The notes: generated by a model from the letters alone, not told the origin. A stretch of 39,624 nucleotides of DNA from Armatimonadota bacterium (GCA_026392115.1 JAPLCQ010000121.1:1-39624), one strand, 5' to 3'. Shown: positions 15,701 through 24,420, counted from the first letter of the stretch. A program made the numbers and translations.

Positions 15701-16067
15701 GACCGACAAGTACCTGCGCTTCCTGGCCAAGCGGCTGGCCATGGAGGAGGTCGAGCGGCGCGGACGAACGAATCCGGCCGCCGGCGCGCGCCGGGTGCGG
15801 ATCGAGTTCATCGGCGCGGACGACGCGGGCCTCGTGCGCACGAGCGGCGTCGGGTCGCTGACGCTGCCGCGCGAACTGCGCACCGGCGACCGGGCGCTCT
15901 TCTACGGCCCCTCGGCCATGCGCATCCGGCTGGGCGACGGATCGCCCGAGGCCGAAGTGCGCACGGCTGACGGCATCCACATCGTGGAGCTATGCCCGCC
16001 CGGCTCAGGGGACCCGCTACCGGCCGGCCGCCTCCGGATTACGGCGCGGCCGGCCGACGTGCGGTGA
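12702..16067 (+). CDS. HzsA-related secreted protein with two CxxCH haem motifs and a galactose-binding-like domain
   Basis: 1121 residues. A signal-like N-terminus is followed by a beta-propeller region of TolB/HzsA type (RDPNVHWDGRKVAFAW, HLYEIDALGGKPRQLT, PNGDLVFSSTRC). CTGCH at Cys654 and CIGCH at Cys705 are covalent haem-attachment motifs. Residues about 735-870 look like a galactose-binding-like jelly roll. The C-terminal part includes LSAAELREIACWIDLAVPFCGDY, characteristic of large Planctomycete/Lentisphaera cytochrome-type proteins. It resembles the alpha subunit of hydrazine synthase only at family level; no beta/gamma subunits are present, so anammox chemistry is not implied. The start (ATG 12702) has no strong ribosome binding site. 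Role inferred: extracytoplasmic electron transfer or substrate binding. Confidence 0.78.
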   Translation: MREALWGKPKIRRVVGGLAALMGLSAGLAPLGMPALDPARPGWVATPPSYVRGATFQATLTATRARLLASRYPAPGDDAGALWAKLDRDFPTPSDWMLQDAGVGRDAWFGAAPPVGLLRDATRRACAELGPAGAPFRSRLDALEAGSAAADDARRLDLYVAACRARRARRLGLLLRKAPRIVFAKHFNMGGSHYAYTEGQSDAQNERHFYPGAALCRLDMQGAEGRVTTLVDDPNGVIRDPNVHWDGRKVAFAWKRSDLRDDYHLYEIDALGGKPRQLTRGLGFADYEPAYLPNGDLVFSSTRCVQTVDCWWTEVANLYSCAPDGSRIRRLGFDQVHTNYPQVLDDGTVTYTRWEYNDRGQLFVQSLFQMRPDGSGQTERYGNNSWFPTSLLHARGVPGTGKVMAVASGHHSSQAGKLCVVDARLGSQENQGVRLVAPRRATPAERIDSYGQTGDQWMYPYPLSDRELIVSFWPDDGHRTGRGTFDGHYSIFWMDVDGRRELLASDPERSCHNPSPLMPVKAPPSTPRPAVEPPETGSYYVQDVYAGPAMAGVARGSAAALRVVALDFRAAGVRANGNAGPAGGALVSTPIAIGNGAWDPKIVLGEAAIQPDGSAYFTAPARTPLYFQVVDRHGKVIQTMRSWSALQGGERASCTGCHEPKSAAPPATRSTLALRAGPQPLVLPGGGAGGYSFRRRVQPILDKHCIGCHRDPALLPPGVQSAPHADLSRAAVLSPEGAVWRWTTERPADGWERPGFDDARWAEARAAFGNTGFGVRTPWETEQIWLRRTFTLDAPPTGKELVLNVFHDEDVEITLNGVPAAEAQGFVVAMKQVPVSAAASRALHAGVNTLAVHCRQTAGGQGVEMGLYALDLPAGAAPGPHRAFSLRGTPRRDVTAGRIWSEAYLALTASAPDQRNGEFGGAMLGRSGGPVNWVSPQSTPPIQPAYAAGSARSGLMRLLEQGHGGTRLSAAELREIACWIDLAVPFCGDYIEANCWTPEETDKYLRFLAKRLAMEEVERRGRTNPAAGARRVRIEFIGADDAGLVRTSGVGSLTLPRELRTGDRALFYGPSAMRIRLGDGSPEAEVRTADGIHIVELCPPGSGDPLPAGRLRITARPADVR

Positions 16068-16104
16068 CCGGGAGCCGCGGCACTGGCTCCTCGGACATCG
16101 GTCG

Positions 16105-17031
16105 CTACTTGCAGCACTCCCCGGCCGTCCCGCCCGGCGCGATGATCACCTCGCCCTGCTTGTGGCAGTTGACGCCGCAGGTGATCGACTTGTTGGTGGC
16201 GTTGTCCAGGCAGACCTCCATGTCGTCCCAGACATCCTTGATCTGTGCGATCATGTCCAGAGTGAGGCCGCCCGCGACGAGGAGCGCCAGCAACTCGGGC
16301 CATGTGGCCGGCAACGAGCTGATCGTCAGCCCGACGCCGATGGCCAGCGCCGCGATCTTCAGCAGTCCCGTCGCCGTGCACTTGGCCACGTCCCACCCGT
16401 ACTTGACGAAGCACCACTTGAGGCACGTCGCGTAGGAATCGCGCGATTCGGCGCGGGTCGGCGCCGAGAACTGGCGCACGAGCCAGGCCGCGCAGAGGAT
16501 CGCCTGGAGCGGGTTGAGGCGCGTGTCGGCGGTGATGACGGGCGCCGCGGCGCGCAACGGCGGACCCGACAACATGGCCACGAGAAGCGCGCTGTCCGGC
16601 TCCTCCGGCGTAATGGCGAACGCGCCGCGGGCCTGCCTGTTCATCTCCACGAGGATCACGTCGAACCCGCTGATGAAGGGGTCCTTCAGTCTCGGCTCGA
16701 TGCTGTCGTGGAGGCCGCGGACAGTGGGCCACGCGGCCGGGTTGGTCATGCTCAGCTGCAGCCGCGCCCATGTGGCGATCTCCGCGTCGGTCACGGAGAG
16801 GCGGGTGTAGCTGCTGCCGCCTGTATCGACGCCCAGGCCGGTCTTGCGGAGCAACTGCCGGATGGCGTCCTCCATGGAGGCCTGGTCGGCGGCGGCGCCG
16901 AGCCGGTTCAGTACCTCCTCAGTGCTCGGCATCCGGCCGCCTCCTCCTCCGCATCCGGCCTGGGGGATCATGAAGGCGATGAGGGCGAGCGCCATCAGTT
17001 TGGCGACCCACCTGTTGCGGTAACGCTTCAT
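16105..17031 (-). CDS. Putative lipoprotein, unknown function
   Basis: 308 residues with a lipoprotein signal (basic start, hydrophobic core, IPQAGC lipobox) followed by a glycine linker. The remainder is mostly helical. A hydrophobic stretch lies near the C-terminus (AALAIGVGLTISSLP), followed by a cysteine-rich end (CGVNCHKQ... CCK). CGVNCH is not CxxCH and is not a haem site. The ATG has a near-perfect AGGAGGTGA and overlaps the stop of the upstream gene (ATGA), so the two are translationally coupled and probably act together at the envelope. Confidence 0.7.
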   Translation of the reverse strand: MKRYRNRWVAKLMALALIAFMIPQAGCGGGGGRMPSTEEVLNRLGAAADQASMEDAIRQLLRKTGLGVDTGGSSYTRLSVTDAEIATWARLQLSMTNPAAWPTVRGLHDSIEPRLKDPFISGFDVILVEMNRQARGAFAITPEEPDSALLVAMLSGPPLRAAAPVITADTRLNPLQAILCAAWLVRQFSAPTRAESRDSYATCLKWCFVKYGWDVAKCTATGLLKIAALAIGVGLTISSLPATWPELLALLVAGGLTLDMIAQIKDVWDDMEVCLDNATNKSITCGVNCHKQGEVIIAPGGTAGECCK

Positions 17032-18890
17032 CGTGTCACCTCCTGGGACATGCGGGCCGCAAGGGCCTGCGACAGGGCGCCCGGAAGGAGGCGCCCACGG
17101 GCAAACAGCTCATCGAACAGGCCGGGCATGGCGCTCACCGGCCGTAGAAACCCGTCGATGGGTTGGGCGGCCGTGCGGGCGCGGTATTCCATGTCGAAGC
17201 GGTCGCGAACCCGGATGCGCAGGGCCGCCGGCGCCGCGGAGCGCACCGGCCCCAGCGGGACAGTGATCTTCGCGCCGACGATCCAGGCGGCCTCTGATGC
17301 GCGCACCGTCCGCGTGCAGGAGAGGGCAAGCTCGGTCTCGCCCATGCGCCGGAGGAGCGATGCCGCCGCGCCGGCGTCTCCGCCCGCCCAGCGCCCGGCG
17401 GTCAGGCTCGCCACCGCGCCGAGACGCGGCAGCGGGAGGTGGGCCGCCAACGTGGAGGACCAGACGGTGGCCGGATCGTCGGAAGCCGCGAAGCCGCACT
17501 GGAGCTCCAGCGCGTACCGGCCGTCGCGCGGCGTCCAGAGGCACGCGCCCGACGCGGCGCCCTTGCCGTCTGCGAGCCGCTCGGCGCCGAGCCGTCCCCA
17601 GCATCGGGACGCAAGGCCGCGCAGGGCGCTGAGCGAGGCGCCGGCCAGGCGCGCGCCCGTGCGGCGCTCCAACGTATCGGCGACAATGGCCTCGCCCAGG
17701 GCGCGCGCCTCCAGGCCCCACGGCCCTCGCAGGCGTAGCTCGGCGCCGGCGCCGGCGCGGTACGGGATGTCGGCGCTGCCCAGCGACGCGGCGGCTCGGG
17801 GGGCGAGGAGCAGGTCGGCGTGGGCCTGCGGAGGCGATGCGGCGGGGGGCCTCGGCGCCTCGAAGGGCTCGGGCAGGCGGACCGTCAGCAGGCGCGGTCC
17901 TGCCTCGCCGCCGGACCAGCGCGTGATCACCACGGGAGCGCCTCGACTCGTCAGCGTGATCGCCAGTTCCGGCACGGCGGGCCAAGCGGCGGCTCGTGCG
18001 ATCTGGGCTGCGGCTACCAGGCCCATCTCAGGGTTGCGGTAGAGGCGGTCCTCCATCCGCACGTCGATGCCGCCGCCGCGCCGCGAGACGCGAACGTCCT
18101 CGAACCCATGCCCCGCCAGCGCGCGCCGCACGGCCTCCTCCGGCGGCAGACGGGGGGGCGGCAACTGCCCGGCCGCCGCCTCGGGCGCGCGACGCGGCGG
18201 GCCGGTTGCCGCCGAAGCCGTGTAGGCGATGGCGCCCTCCAGCCGCCGCCCGCCCACGAGCGCCGCCGTGGCCGAGAGCCCTCCCGGTCCGCGAGCCCGC
18301 AGCCCCAGGCTTACGTCGCGGGAATCGTGCTCGACCAGCGCCGTGATGCGGGAGGTCAGCCAGGCGTCGGCGCCGCCGAAGAGGCCCCGCAGATCGCCCC
18401 GCCCGATGCCGCCGTGGAGCGTTAGGCGGCCCATGCGCCAGGAGGCGACGGCGTAATCCGACGCGGCCACCCGGGTCCCGGTGATGTCGGTGGTTCCGAT
18501 GGCCACGGCGGGCCTGCGCGGCGTCGGGCTCAGAACCTGCCACTTGGCGGCGAGGAGGCGGTCGTCGATGCTCCCCTCAAGCCACTCCTTCGTGTCGCAG
18601 GCGCCTGCCATCACCTCCACGCCGGGAAGCAGGCCCAGCCCCACGGTGGCGGCCTGCCGTCGGCGCCGGATCCAGGGGGCGGAGACCTTGCGGAACGAAT
18701 CGGAGAAGAGCCCCGCCGAGGCCCAGCCGTTAGGTAGCACGAACGCGGAGGGCGCATGGGCCAGCCCCGTGAACGGCCCGAGCCCCTGACCCGGCCACGC
18801 CTCGGTCTGGGCGCGCGCGGACGGGCCAACCAAGAGGAGAAGCGCCGCCGCCGCAACGGCGCGATGGCCCGGCCTGAGCAGGAACCGCAT
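17028..18890 (-). CDS. YjbH-like outer-membrane protein (exopolysaccharide-associated, tentative)
   Basis: 620 residues from the ATG at 18890, where a signal peptide starts (MRFLLRPGHRAVAAAALLLL, cleaved near ARAQ). Early motifs such as GLAHAPSAFVLPNGWASAGL and repeated amphipathic strands fit the YjbH/DUF940 group of outer-membrane proteins linked to exopolysaccharide production. A periplasmic-looking insert lies at about residues 245-360, with long strands ending in the FDMEYR region. The longer frame back to 18965 lacks a ribosome binding site. Coupled downstream to a lipoprotein, as YjbH proteins often are to envelope partners. The family call rests on general layout more than on a diagnostic motif. 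Confidence 0.5.
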   Translation of the reverse strand: MRFLLRPGHRAVAAAALLLLVGPSARAQTEAWPGQGLGPFTGLAHAPSAFVLPNGWASAGLFSDSFRKVSAPWIRRRRQAATVGLGLLPGVEVMAGACDTKEWLEGSIDDRLLAAKWQVLSPTPRRPAVAIGTTDITGTRVAASDYAVASWRMGRLTLHGGIGRGDLRGLFGGADAWLTSRITALVEHDSRDVSLGLRARGPGGLSATAALVGGRRLEGAIAYTASAATGPPRRAPEAAAGQLPPPRLPPEEAVRRALAGHGFEDVRVSRRGGGIDVRMEDRLYRNPEMGLVAAAQIARAAAWPAVPELAITLTSRGAPVVITRWSGGEAGPRLLTVRLPEPFEAPRPPAASPPQAHADLLLAPRAAASLGSADIPYRAGAGAELRLRGPWGLEARALGEAIVADTLERRTGARLAGASLSALRGLASRCWGRLGAERLADGKGAASGACLWTPRDGRYALELQCGFAASDDPATVWSSTLAAHLPLPRLGAVASLTAGRWAGGDAGAAASLLRRMGETELALSCTRTVRASEAAWIVGAKITVPLGPVRSAAPAALRIRVRDRFDMEYRARTAAQPIDGFLRPVSAMPGLFDELFARGRLLPGALSQALAARMSQEVTR

Positions 18891-19218
18891 AGATCGCCCC
18901 CGATGCCGCGAGCCAGAGGGGACCCACGGCACCGGCATTGTACGACCGACCCGCGGGAGGGTCAAGCGGGGGCAAGGGGATGGCCAGGACGGCGGCTTGC
19001 TTGGAGGATCGCATTCGTGGCCTGCCTGGCTGCTTGCCCGGCTGCTTGCCTTGGTGGCTCGGGCCTCCGTGCCCGAGTCCGCGGGCGCGGAGGCTCACGC
19101 CGGGGGGTCCTTCCGCTTCGCGTCAGGATGACGGCGGGGCTGGGCCACGTTGGCCGGACTGACGGCCCCTGTCGTCGCCCCGGAGGAAGCGAAGGGCCCC
19201 GACTCCGGCGCCGCGCCG
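18891..19218. other. Intergenic stretch with a short tandem repeat and a dispersed palindrome
   Basis: No credible gene. It contains imprecise tandem copies of a GCCTGGCTGCTTGCC-like unit at about 19020-19052, then the palindromic element at 19053-19080. It lies downstream of the minus-strand HzsA-related gene and upstream of the YjbH-like gene, so it may hold a terminator for one and a promoter for the other. Confidence 0.5.
19053..19080. repeat. Dispersed 28-bp palindromic element, copy 1
   Basis: CTCGGGC, a CTCCGT loop and GCCCGAG form a perfect 7-bp stem. The same 28 bases occur at 36356-36383 with one difference in the loop (C/T). A REP-like dispersed hairpin. Confidence 0.75.
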
Positions 19219-21552
19219 CTACCTTCCCGGCTTGCCCTGCGGCGGTTTGTAGTCGAACTGGCGCCAGTAGGCCTCGTCTGCCTGGTAGGGGTCTACCCGC
19301 TCGCCGGGGGGCGGGGTGGCCGGCAGGGCTCCGAAGCGGCGCATCTCGCGCAGGTAGTGGACGTTGGGCTGGAAGCCGGGCATGTCGAACCGCTTGTCCT
19401 GGTCGAGCGTCCGGGCGGCCTGGGTGATGGCGGCCAGCATCAGGCGGTACAGCGGGTCGTCTTTGCTGGCGAAGACGGGCTTGCCGCAGGCTCCGGAACC
19501 TCCGGCATCGGGGCTGAGGGGCGCGAGGAGCATGGCCGAGCGGTCCGGGCGGCTCAGGTTGCACTGGAAGGTGGGCACCGTGGCCTGCACGCCTCGGAAG
19601 AAGAGCGACTGGCCCGGCGCCTTGCGGTCCGGAGCGGGCCTGTCGTGGCATGGGCCACACCGCTGCTGCATCTCGACGAACGGGAGCGGCGGCCAGACCA
19701 TGCCGCATCCCAGGGCCGCGTAGGTGCCGGGGTAGGTGGCGCCGGCCTCGATCCATGCGCGAACGACGGCCAGCTCTACGGGAGTGGCCGCGGCGCCGTG
19801 GTGCGTGCCGTCCATGAGGGTAAGGAGGCGGCTGGCCGAAGTGCCGATGCTGCGCGGCGGGCGGTTGCCGCGGGCCTGGTTGCGGCCGTCGGCCACGAGC
19901 CCGCGATAGGTGATCAGCTCGTAGGCGATGCTGTACGAGGGCGTGTGGTCGCCGCTGAGGTTGAGGCCCGCGGCGGCGTGGTCGGTGGAGTGGCACTGGA
20001 CGCAGCGCCGGTCCAGGATGGGCTGGATGTCGCGCGGGAAGTCCAGAATGGCCGGTACGCCCCGGAGCGGCTCGATGACGCTGGGCGCGCGGCGCAGGGC
20101 CAGCGGCTCGGGAGCCGAAGCCGACGTCCGGGTGCGCTGCTCGTGGCAGCCGAGGCAACTGAGCCGTTCGCCGGGCTGCACCGCGAGGAAGCTCTGCATT
20201 CGTTTCACGGAGAGGCCCGCCGCATCCAGCGCCACCAGGAAGATGGGCGCCATGGCCGGGACCTCGAAGTGCGCCGAGCCGTCGGGCTCCACGGGCACCG
20301 TGCCGAGGATGCGCGCCAGGGAGAAGGAGCCTCCCAGGGTCAGCGGCTCCATGCCTCCGGAGAAGTTGACCGGCTTGGGCAGCTGCTCCAGCACCATGAG
20401 GCGCTTGATCTCGCCGGGCTGAACGCCCGCCATGCCGCGGCCCAGGTGGACGGCGCTGACGGCCAGCGTGCCCGTGGCCCGTGCCGGGTTCATGCGGGTG
20501 GTGATGCGTTGCTCCCTTGGGCGGGGCGCCAGCAGGCGGGGCTCGTGCACCTCCAGGGCGCCGTTGGGGTCCCGCAGGTCGTAGAGCGTGCGCGTGGCGC
20601 CGTCCGGCTCCATTAGGACCACGCTCTTGCCGATGGCCGCCAGGATGCGCCCGTCGGCCAGCGGGAAGGGGTCGCGGTACCACTCGCTCTTGCTGACCCG
20701 GCGCGCGGCGGCCGGATCGTCGGGGCCCATGGACGGGTCCACCAGGGTGACCCAGCCCATGTGCTCCGGGAGGCCGTGGTAGGGCGAGAAGGAGGCGACC
20801 ACCTGCCGGGTCCCGGGCACGGGCTTCGCGTCGAGCATGACGGTGCTGGGCCTGAGGTTGCCGTAGTAGACGGTCTGGTTCGTACCGTCGGGGTTCATGG
20901 TCCAGAGGTGGTGGAAGTCGACCTGGCTCCGGTCCACGTACTCCCAGCGCATATAGAGGATACGGCCGTCGGGCAGCACCGAGGGCGTGTTGTCGTGCTC
21001 GATGCTGGCGGAGAGCTGCCGGATGCCGCTCCCGTCGCCGTTGCAGCGGTATAACACGCCCACGCGGGTGAACCAGCAGTTGACGAACCTGTGGCACCGC
21101 GACGAGACGAAGACGATGCCGCCGTCGGGCAGGTAGCAGGGCTCCATGTCGTCGTCCGGGCCGTCCGTGAGCCGGCGCAGGTTGCGGCCGTCGGCGTCGA
21201 TCTCGTAGAGATGGTAGGTATCCGTGCCGCCCTTGCGGTAGGAGAAGAGGATGCGACGGCCGTCGTAGTGGACCTGCGGGTCGCGAACGCCGCCCTGCGG
21301 GTCGTCCAGCAGCGTCCGCACGGCGCCGGTGGCGGTGTTCAGGACGCAGAGGCGGCCGCCCGTGGTGAAGGCGGGTCGCGCGGGCTCGTTGCTGTAGAAT
21401 CCGAAGTTTTCGTACCAGTGGCCCTGGGCGACGGGGCGCACGGCGAAGACGATCTCGGGCGCGGGCAGGTCGGGCGCGTTGGGACGCGCGGCGCCGACGA
21501 GCAGTGCGGCGAACGGACCGACGAAGAGGACCAGCCACTTGGCGAGTGTCAT
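19219..21552 (-). CDS. HzsA-related multihaem c-type cytochrome-like protein
   Basis: 777 residues, close to the length of hydrazine synthase alpha subunits. The N-terminal hydrophobic segment (MTLAKWLVLFVGPFAALLVG) exports it. A TolB-like propeller follows (RDPQVHYDGRRILFSY, HLYEIDADGRNLRRLT, LPDGGIVFVSSRCH). Three CxxCH haem sites are visible at Cys466 (CLGCH), Cys517 (CVQCH) and Cys632 (CGPCH). Homologues of this type are widespread in Planctomycetes and Lentisphaerae without anammox metabolism, so I call it HzsA-related only. It diverges from the GH51 gene across 125 bases (21553-21677) that hold a TATTAT at 21588-21593 but no clear -35. Confidence 0.82.
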   Translation of the reverse strand: MTLAKWLVLFVGPFAALLVGAARPNAPDLPAPEIVFAVRPVAQGHWYENFGFYSNEPARPAFTTGGRLCVLNTATGAVRTLLDDPQGGVRDPQVHYDGRRILFSYRKGGTDTYHLYEIDADGRNLRRLTDGPDDDMEPCYLPDGGIVFVSSRCHRFVNCWFTRVGVLYRCNGDGSGIRQLSASIEHDNTPSVLPDGRILYMRWEYVDRSQVDFHHLWTMNPDGTNQTVYYGNLRPSTVMLDAKPVPGTRQVVASFSPYHGLPEHMGWVTLVDPSMGPDDPAAARRVSKSEWYRDPFPLADGRILAAIGKSVVLMEPDGATRTLYDLRDPNGALEVHEPRLLAPRPREQRITTRMNPARATGTLAVSAVHLGRGMAGVQPGEIKRLMVLEQLPKPVNFSGGMEPLTLGGSFSLARILGTVPVEPDGSAHFEVPAMAPIFLVALDAAGLSVKRMQSFLAVQPGERLSCLGCHEQRTRTSASAPEPLALRRAPSVIEPLRGVPAILDFPRDIQPILDRRCVQCHSTDHAAAGLNLSGDHTPSYSIAYELITYRGLVADGRNQARGNRPPRSIGTSASRLLTLMDGTHHGAAATPVELAVVRAWIEAGATYPGTYAALGCGMVWPPLPFVEMQQRCGPCHDRPAPDRKAPGQSLFFRGVQATVPTFQCNLSRPDRSAMLLAPLSPDAGGSGACGKPVFASKDDPLYRLMLAAITQAARTLDQDKRFDMPGFQPNVHYLREMRRFGALPATPPPGERVDPYQADEAYWRQFDYKPPQGKPGR

Positions 21553-21677
21553 AGCATTGGTTTCGCCGTCGGAGCGCCAACGTCCTCTATTATGCGGGCA
21601 GGAACCGCCGGCCGGGCCGCCGAACCGGGTAGCAGGGCAGGCTGGTGCGGCCGCCCCGACGGACAGGAGAGTGCAAG

Positions 21678-23799
21678 ATGGTCGGAGCCCGAGCCCTTGT
21701 GGGCCTGGCGGCGTCGCTGGCGGCCTGTGCGGCGTCTGCGTCGCCGGACGGCAACCTGATCAAGAACCCCGGCTTCGAGGAGGGCGGCAGCCCGCCCACG
21801 GCTTGGTTCGCCGACCCCGGCCTGGCGCCGAAGGGGTCCGTCACGCTACAGGCCTCTCCCTTCCGGCTGGGCAGGCTGGCCCTTCGCCTGGCGCCCACGG
21901 CCGCCAACAGCGACACCAACAAGCCGCTGGCCATCGGGCAGGCGATCCCGGCGGCACCCTTCCGCGGCAAGCAGCTCTACCTGGCTGGCTCCCTGCAGTC
22001 CACCGGCGGGGCCACGGCCGTGGTGGCCGTCTTCGCCATCTCGGGCTCCGGAGCCATGGCCGCAAGCGCCTCCATCATGCGCGGCGCGGGTACGCAGGGG
22101 CCGGCGCGGCTGGCGGATGTGTTCCAGGTGCCCGACGCGGCGGGTGCGGAGCAGCTCATCTTCCTTTGCGCCGTAAACGGGACCACCGGGACGGCGCTGT
22201 TCGACGACGTCGTCCTGTCGACCCAGGTGCCCAAACGTTTCGCGGCGGCGCAGGCCGACCCCGGCCCGCCCCTGCCCGTGAGGGTGGAGGTCGACGCAGG
22301 CAAGGCGCTACGGACCATCCCGCGCACGCTCTACGGCATCAACACCGAGTGGACCTGGAACGGCAACGGGATATGGGATGAGGCGGCAGGTCGCTTGGAC
22401 CCCTCGCTGGTCGGCCTGACGCGCGACCTGGGCGCCGGCCACATCCGCTTCCCCGGAGGGACCTTCTCCGACTACTACCATTGGCGCGACGGGCTGGGCC
22501 CGCAGTCGGCGCGGCCGTGGCAGCCCGGCTTGCCCGGAGAGAGCAAGTCACGCCACGTGCTGGGCGCCGACGAGATCTTGGACTTTGCGGGCCGTGTCGG
22601 TAGCCGGATGCTCTTCACCGCCAACGTGGGCACGGGCACCGCCGAGGAGGCGGCCGACTGGGTCCGCTACGTGCGGGCCAGACGCGAACGGCCGGCGGGC
22701 GTCGACTGGTGGGAGATCGGCAACGAGGTCTACGTCAACGACGGCTCGCCCGCCTCGAACCCCATCACCATGAACCCGGCGAAGTACGCCCGCAAGTGCG
22801 CCGAGTTCGCGGTGGCCATGCGGCGCGCGAACCCGGCCATCCGGATCGGCGCCATCAGCGACCAGAACTACTGGTTTCAGTCCTACAAGGAGTGGGACAA
22901 GGCCGTCCTCACCGCCGCCGGGCCGCACATCGACTTCGTGGCCGTACACAACGCCTACGCGCCCATGGTGATCAGCGACGGCGGCCGCAGCGTGCGGGAT
23001 GTCTACCGCTCCCTGCTCGCCGCGCCGGAGCTGGTGCGGCGCAACCTGGCGAAGCTCGCCGCAGAGATCGGAGCGCTCAAGCCCGCGGACGCCAAACGCA
23101 TCAAGATCGCGGTGACGGAGTGGGGCACGCTCTACCATGTGCAGCCCTCCAGCCGGTTCGTGGACCACTGCAAGACGCTGGGCTCGGCGATCTACACGGC
23201 CAGCGTCATGAAGGCGTTCATCGACAACCCGTCGGTGGAAGCCGCGCACTACTTCAAGCTCGTAGACCAGCTCTTCATCGGCGCCGTCGGCAAGCGCGGT
23301 GACGCGTTCGCGCCCACGGCGTCGTACTACGCGCTGCAGCTCTACACGCGCCACTTCGGCGCCAGGCAGGTGGCATGCCGCACCACGTCGCCGACCTACG
23401 ACAGCAGGCCCAACGGCTGGGTGCCCGCCGTGAACGGCGTTCCCCTCTTCGCTCTGCAGCCTCAGCGCGGACGGCAAAACGCTGTATCTGATGGCCATCA
23501 ACAAGCACTTCGACCGGGGTATGAAGGCATCCATCGCGCTTCGTGGCTTCCGGGCGGGCGGCTCCGCAACGGCCTGGACGCTGAACGGCACGGGGATCGA
23601 CGCCAACACGGGCACCGCGCCGAAGCAGATCCCGGGCATCGCCTGGGCCAAGCAGGCGGAGGACGAGGTGAACCCGCGTTTCGCGCGCGGCGGTCCCGGC
23701 GAGGTGACGCTGACGAGCAAGAGGGTCCGCCTGGCCGGGAGCGCGCTGCGGTACACCTTCCCGGCGCACTCGGTCACAGTCCTGGAGGTGCAACGATGA
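21678..23799 (+). pseudogene. GH51-type alpha-L-arabinofuranosidase, frameshifted
   Basis: ATG 21678 follows AGGAGA. A signal peptide and a CBM4/9-like module (NLIKNPGFEEGG) precede a GH51-like catalytic domain (LYGINTEWTWNGNGIWDE, IRFPGGTFSDYYHWRDGLGP). The acid/base Glu350 lies in WEIGNE and the nucleophile Glu481 in VTEWG. At about 23454 the frame is lost: the original frame turns into Arg/Gly-rich nonsense, while the +1 frame continues the C-terminal domain (LSADGKTLYLMAINKHFDRG ... HSVTVLEVQR) to a stop at 23799. One extra base near 23451-23460 explains it. It could be a natural mutation or an assembly error; if the latter, the intact enzyme has about 706 residues and probably releases arabinose from exported polysaccharide substrates. 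Confidence 0.75.
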
Positions 23800-24362
23800 C
23801 CCATCGACAGACTGCCTGCGTCGCGGCGCTTGCGCTGCTCGCCATGGCGGCCGGATGCCGGCGTGGCGCCGACACCACGCCGACGCCCGAACGAGGAGGA
23901 GCGACCATGAAGCTGACCAGTCCGTTCTTCGCCACCGGCGAGCCCATTCCGCAGCAGTTCACGGCGGACGGCGCCGACGTGTCGCCGGTGCTGAACTGGC
24001 AGGGCGCGCCGACCGGCGCAAAGAGCTTCGCGCTGATCTGCGACGATCCCGACGCACCGGCGGGCACGTGGGTACACTGGCTGATCTACCGCATCCCGCC
24101 GGAGGCCACGGGCCTGCAGGCCGAGGCCCCGAGATCCGGCACGCTGGCCAACGGCGCTCGGCAGGGCGTGAACGGCTCCGGCGAGATCGGCTACGAAGGC
24201 CCGGCGCCGCCCGCTGGCCCGGTCCACCACTACAGCTTCCGCGTCTACGCCCTGGACACCATGCCGGACCTGAAGCCCGGAGCGACCAAGGAGCAGCTGC
24301 TGGCGGCGATGGAGGGGCACATCCTCGGGCAGGGCGAGCTGACCGGGCTGTACAAGCGCTGA
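23796..24362 (+). CDS. PEBP-family (YbhB/YbcL-like) lipoprotein
   Basis: 188 residues. The ATG at 23796 overlaps the arabinofuranosidase stop (ATGA). A lipobox (LLAMAAGC) is followed by a phosphatidylethanolamine-binding-protein fold: GADVSPVLNWQGAP, LICDDPDAPAGTWVHWLIY and the GYEGPAPPAGPVHHYSFRVY loop, all hallmark YbhB/YbcL motifs. These proteins bind anionic ligands and their bacterial role is unclear. Because of the upstream frameshift, a naive reading fuses this protein to the arabinofuranosidase as one 895-residue product; the lipobox and start codon argue against that. Confidence 0.88.
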   Translation: MTHRQTACVAALALLAMAAGCRRGADTTPTPERGGATMKLTSPFFATGEPIPQQFTADGADVSPVLNWQGAPTGAKSFALICDDPDAPAGTWVHWLIYRIPPEATGLQAEAPRSGTLANGARQGVNGSGEIGYEGPAPPAGPVHHYSFRVYALDTMPDLKPGATKEQLLAAMEGHILGQGELTGLYKR

Positions 24363-24383
24363 ACGAAGGCGACCCGCCAAACA

Positions 24384-24420
24384 CCTTGAAATCTCGGCGG
24401 CAGGCGCTGAGATTTCAAGG
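24384..24420. repeat. Perfect 12-bp inverted repeat upstream of the AAA ATPase gene
   Basis: CCTTGAAATCTC (24384-24395) and GAGATTTCAAGG (24409-24420), loop 13 bases. It lies between the PEBP gene stop and the ATPase start at 24433 and is far more AT-rich than its surroundings. It could be a terminator, an operator, or the end of a mobile cassette. The following TAATCTGACCCC recalls short motifs flanking some REP-associated elements, but I cannot confirm that. Confidence 0.75.

Noticed and set aside
12702-21552. Hydrazine synthase / anammox cluster
   Set aside because: Only alpha-subunit-like folds are present; no beta/gamma subunits or hydrazine dehydrogenase, and such HzsA-related proteins are common outside anammox bacteria.
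18962-21580. 872-codon open frame overlapping the minus-strand HzsA-related gene in another frame
   Set aside because: Arg/Pro-rich shadow; the 777-residue frame has haem motifs, propeller repeats and a signal sequence.
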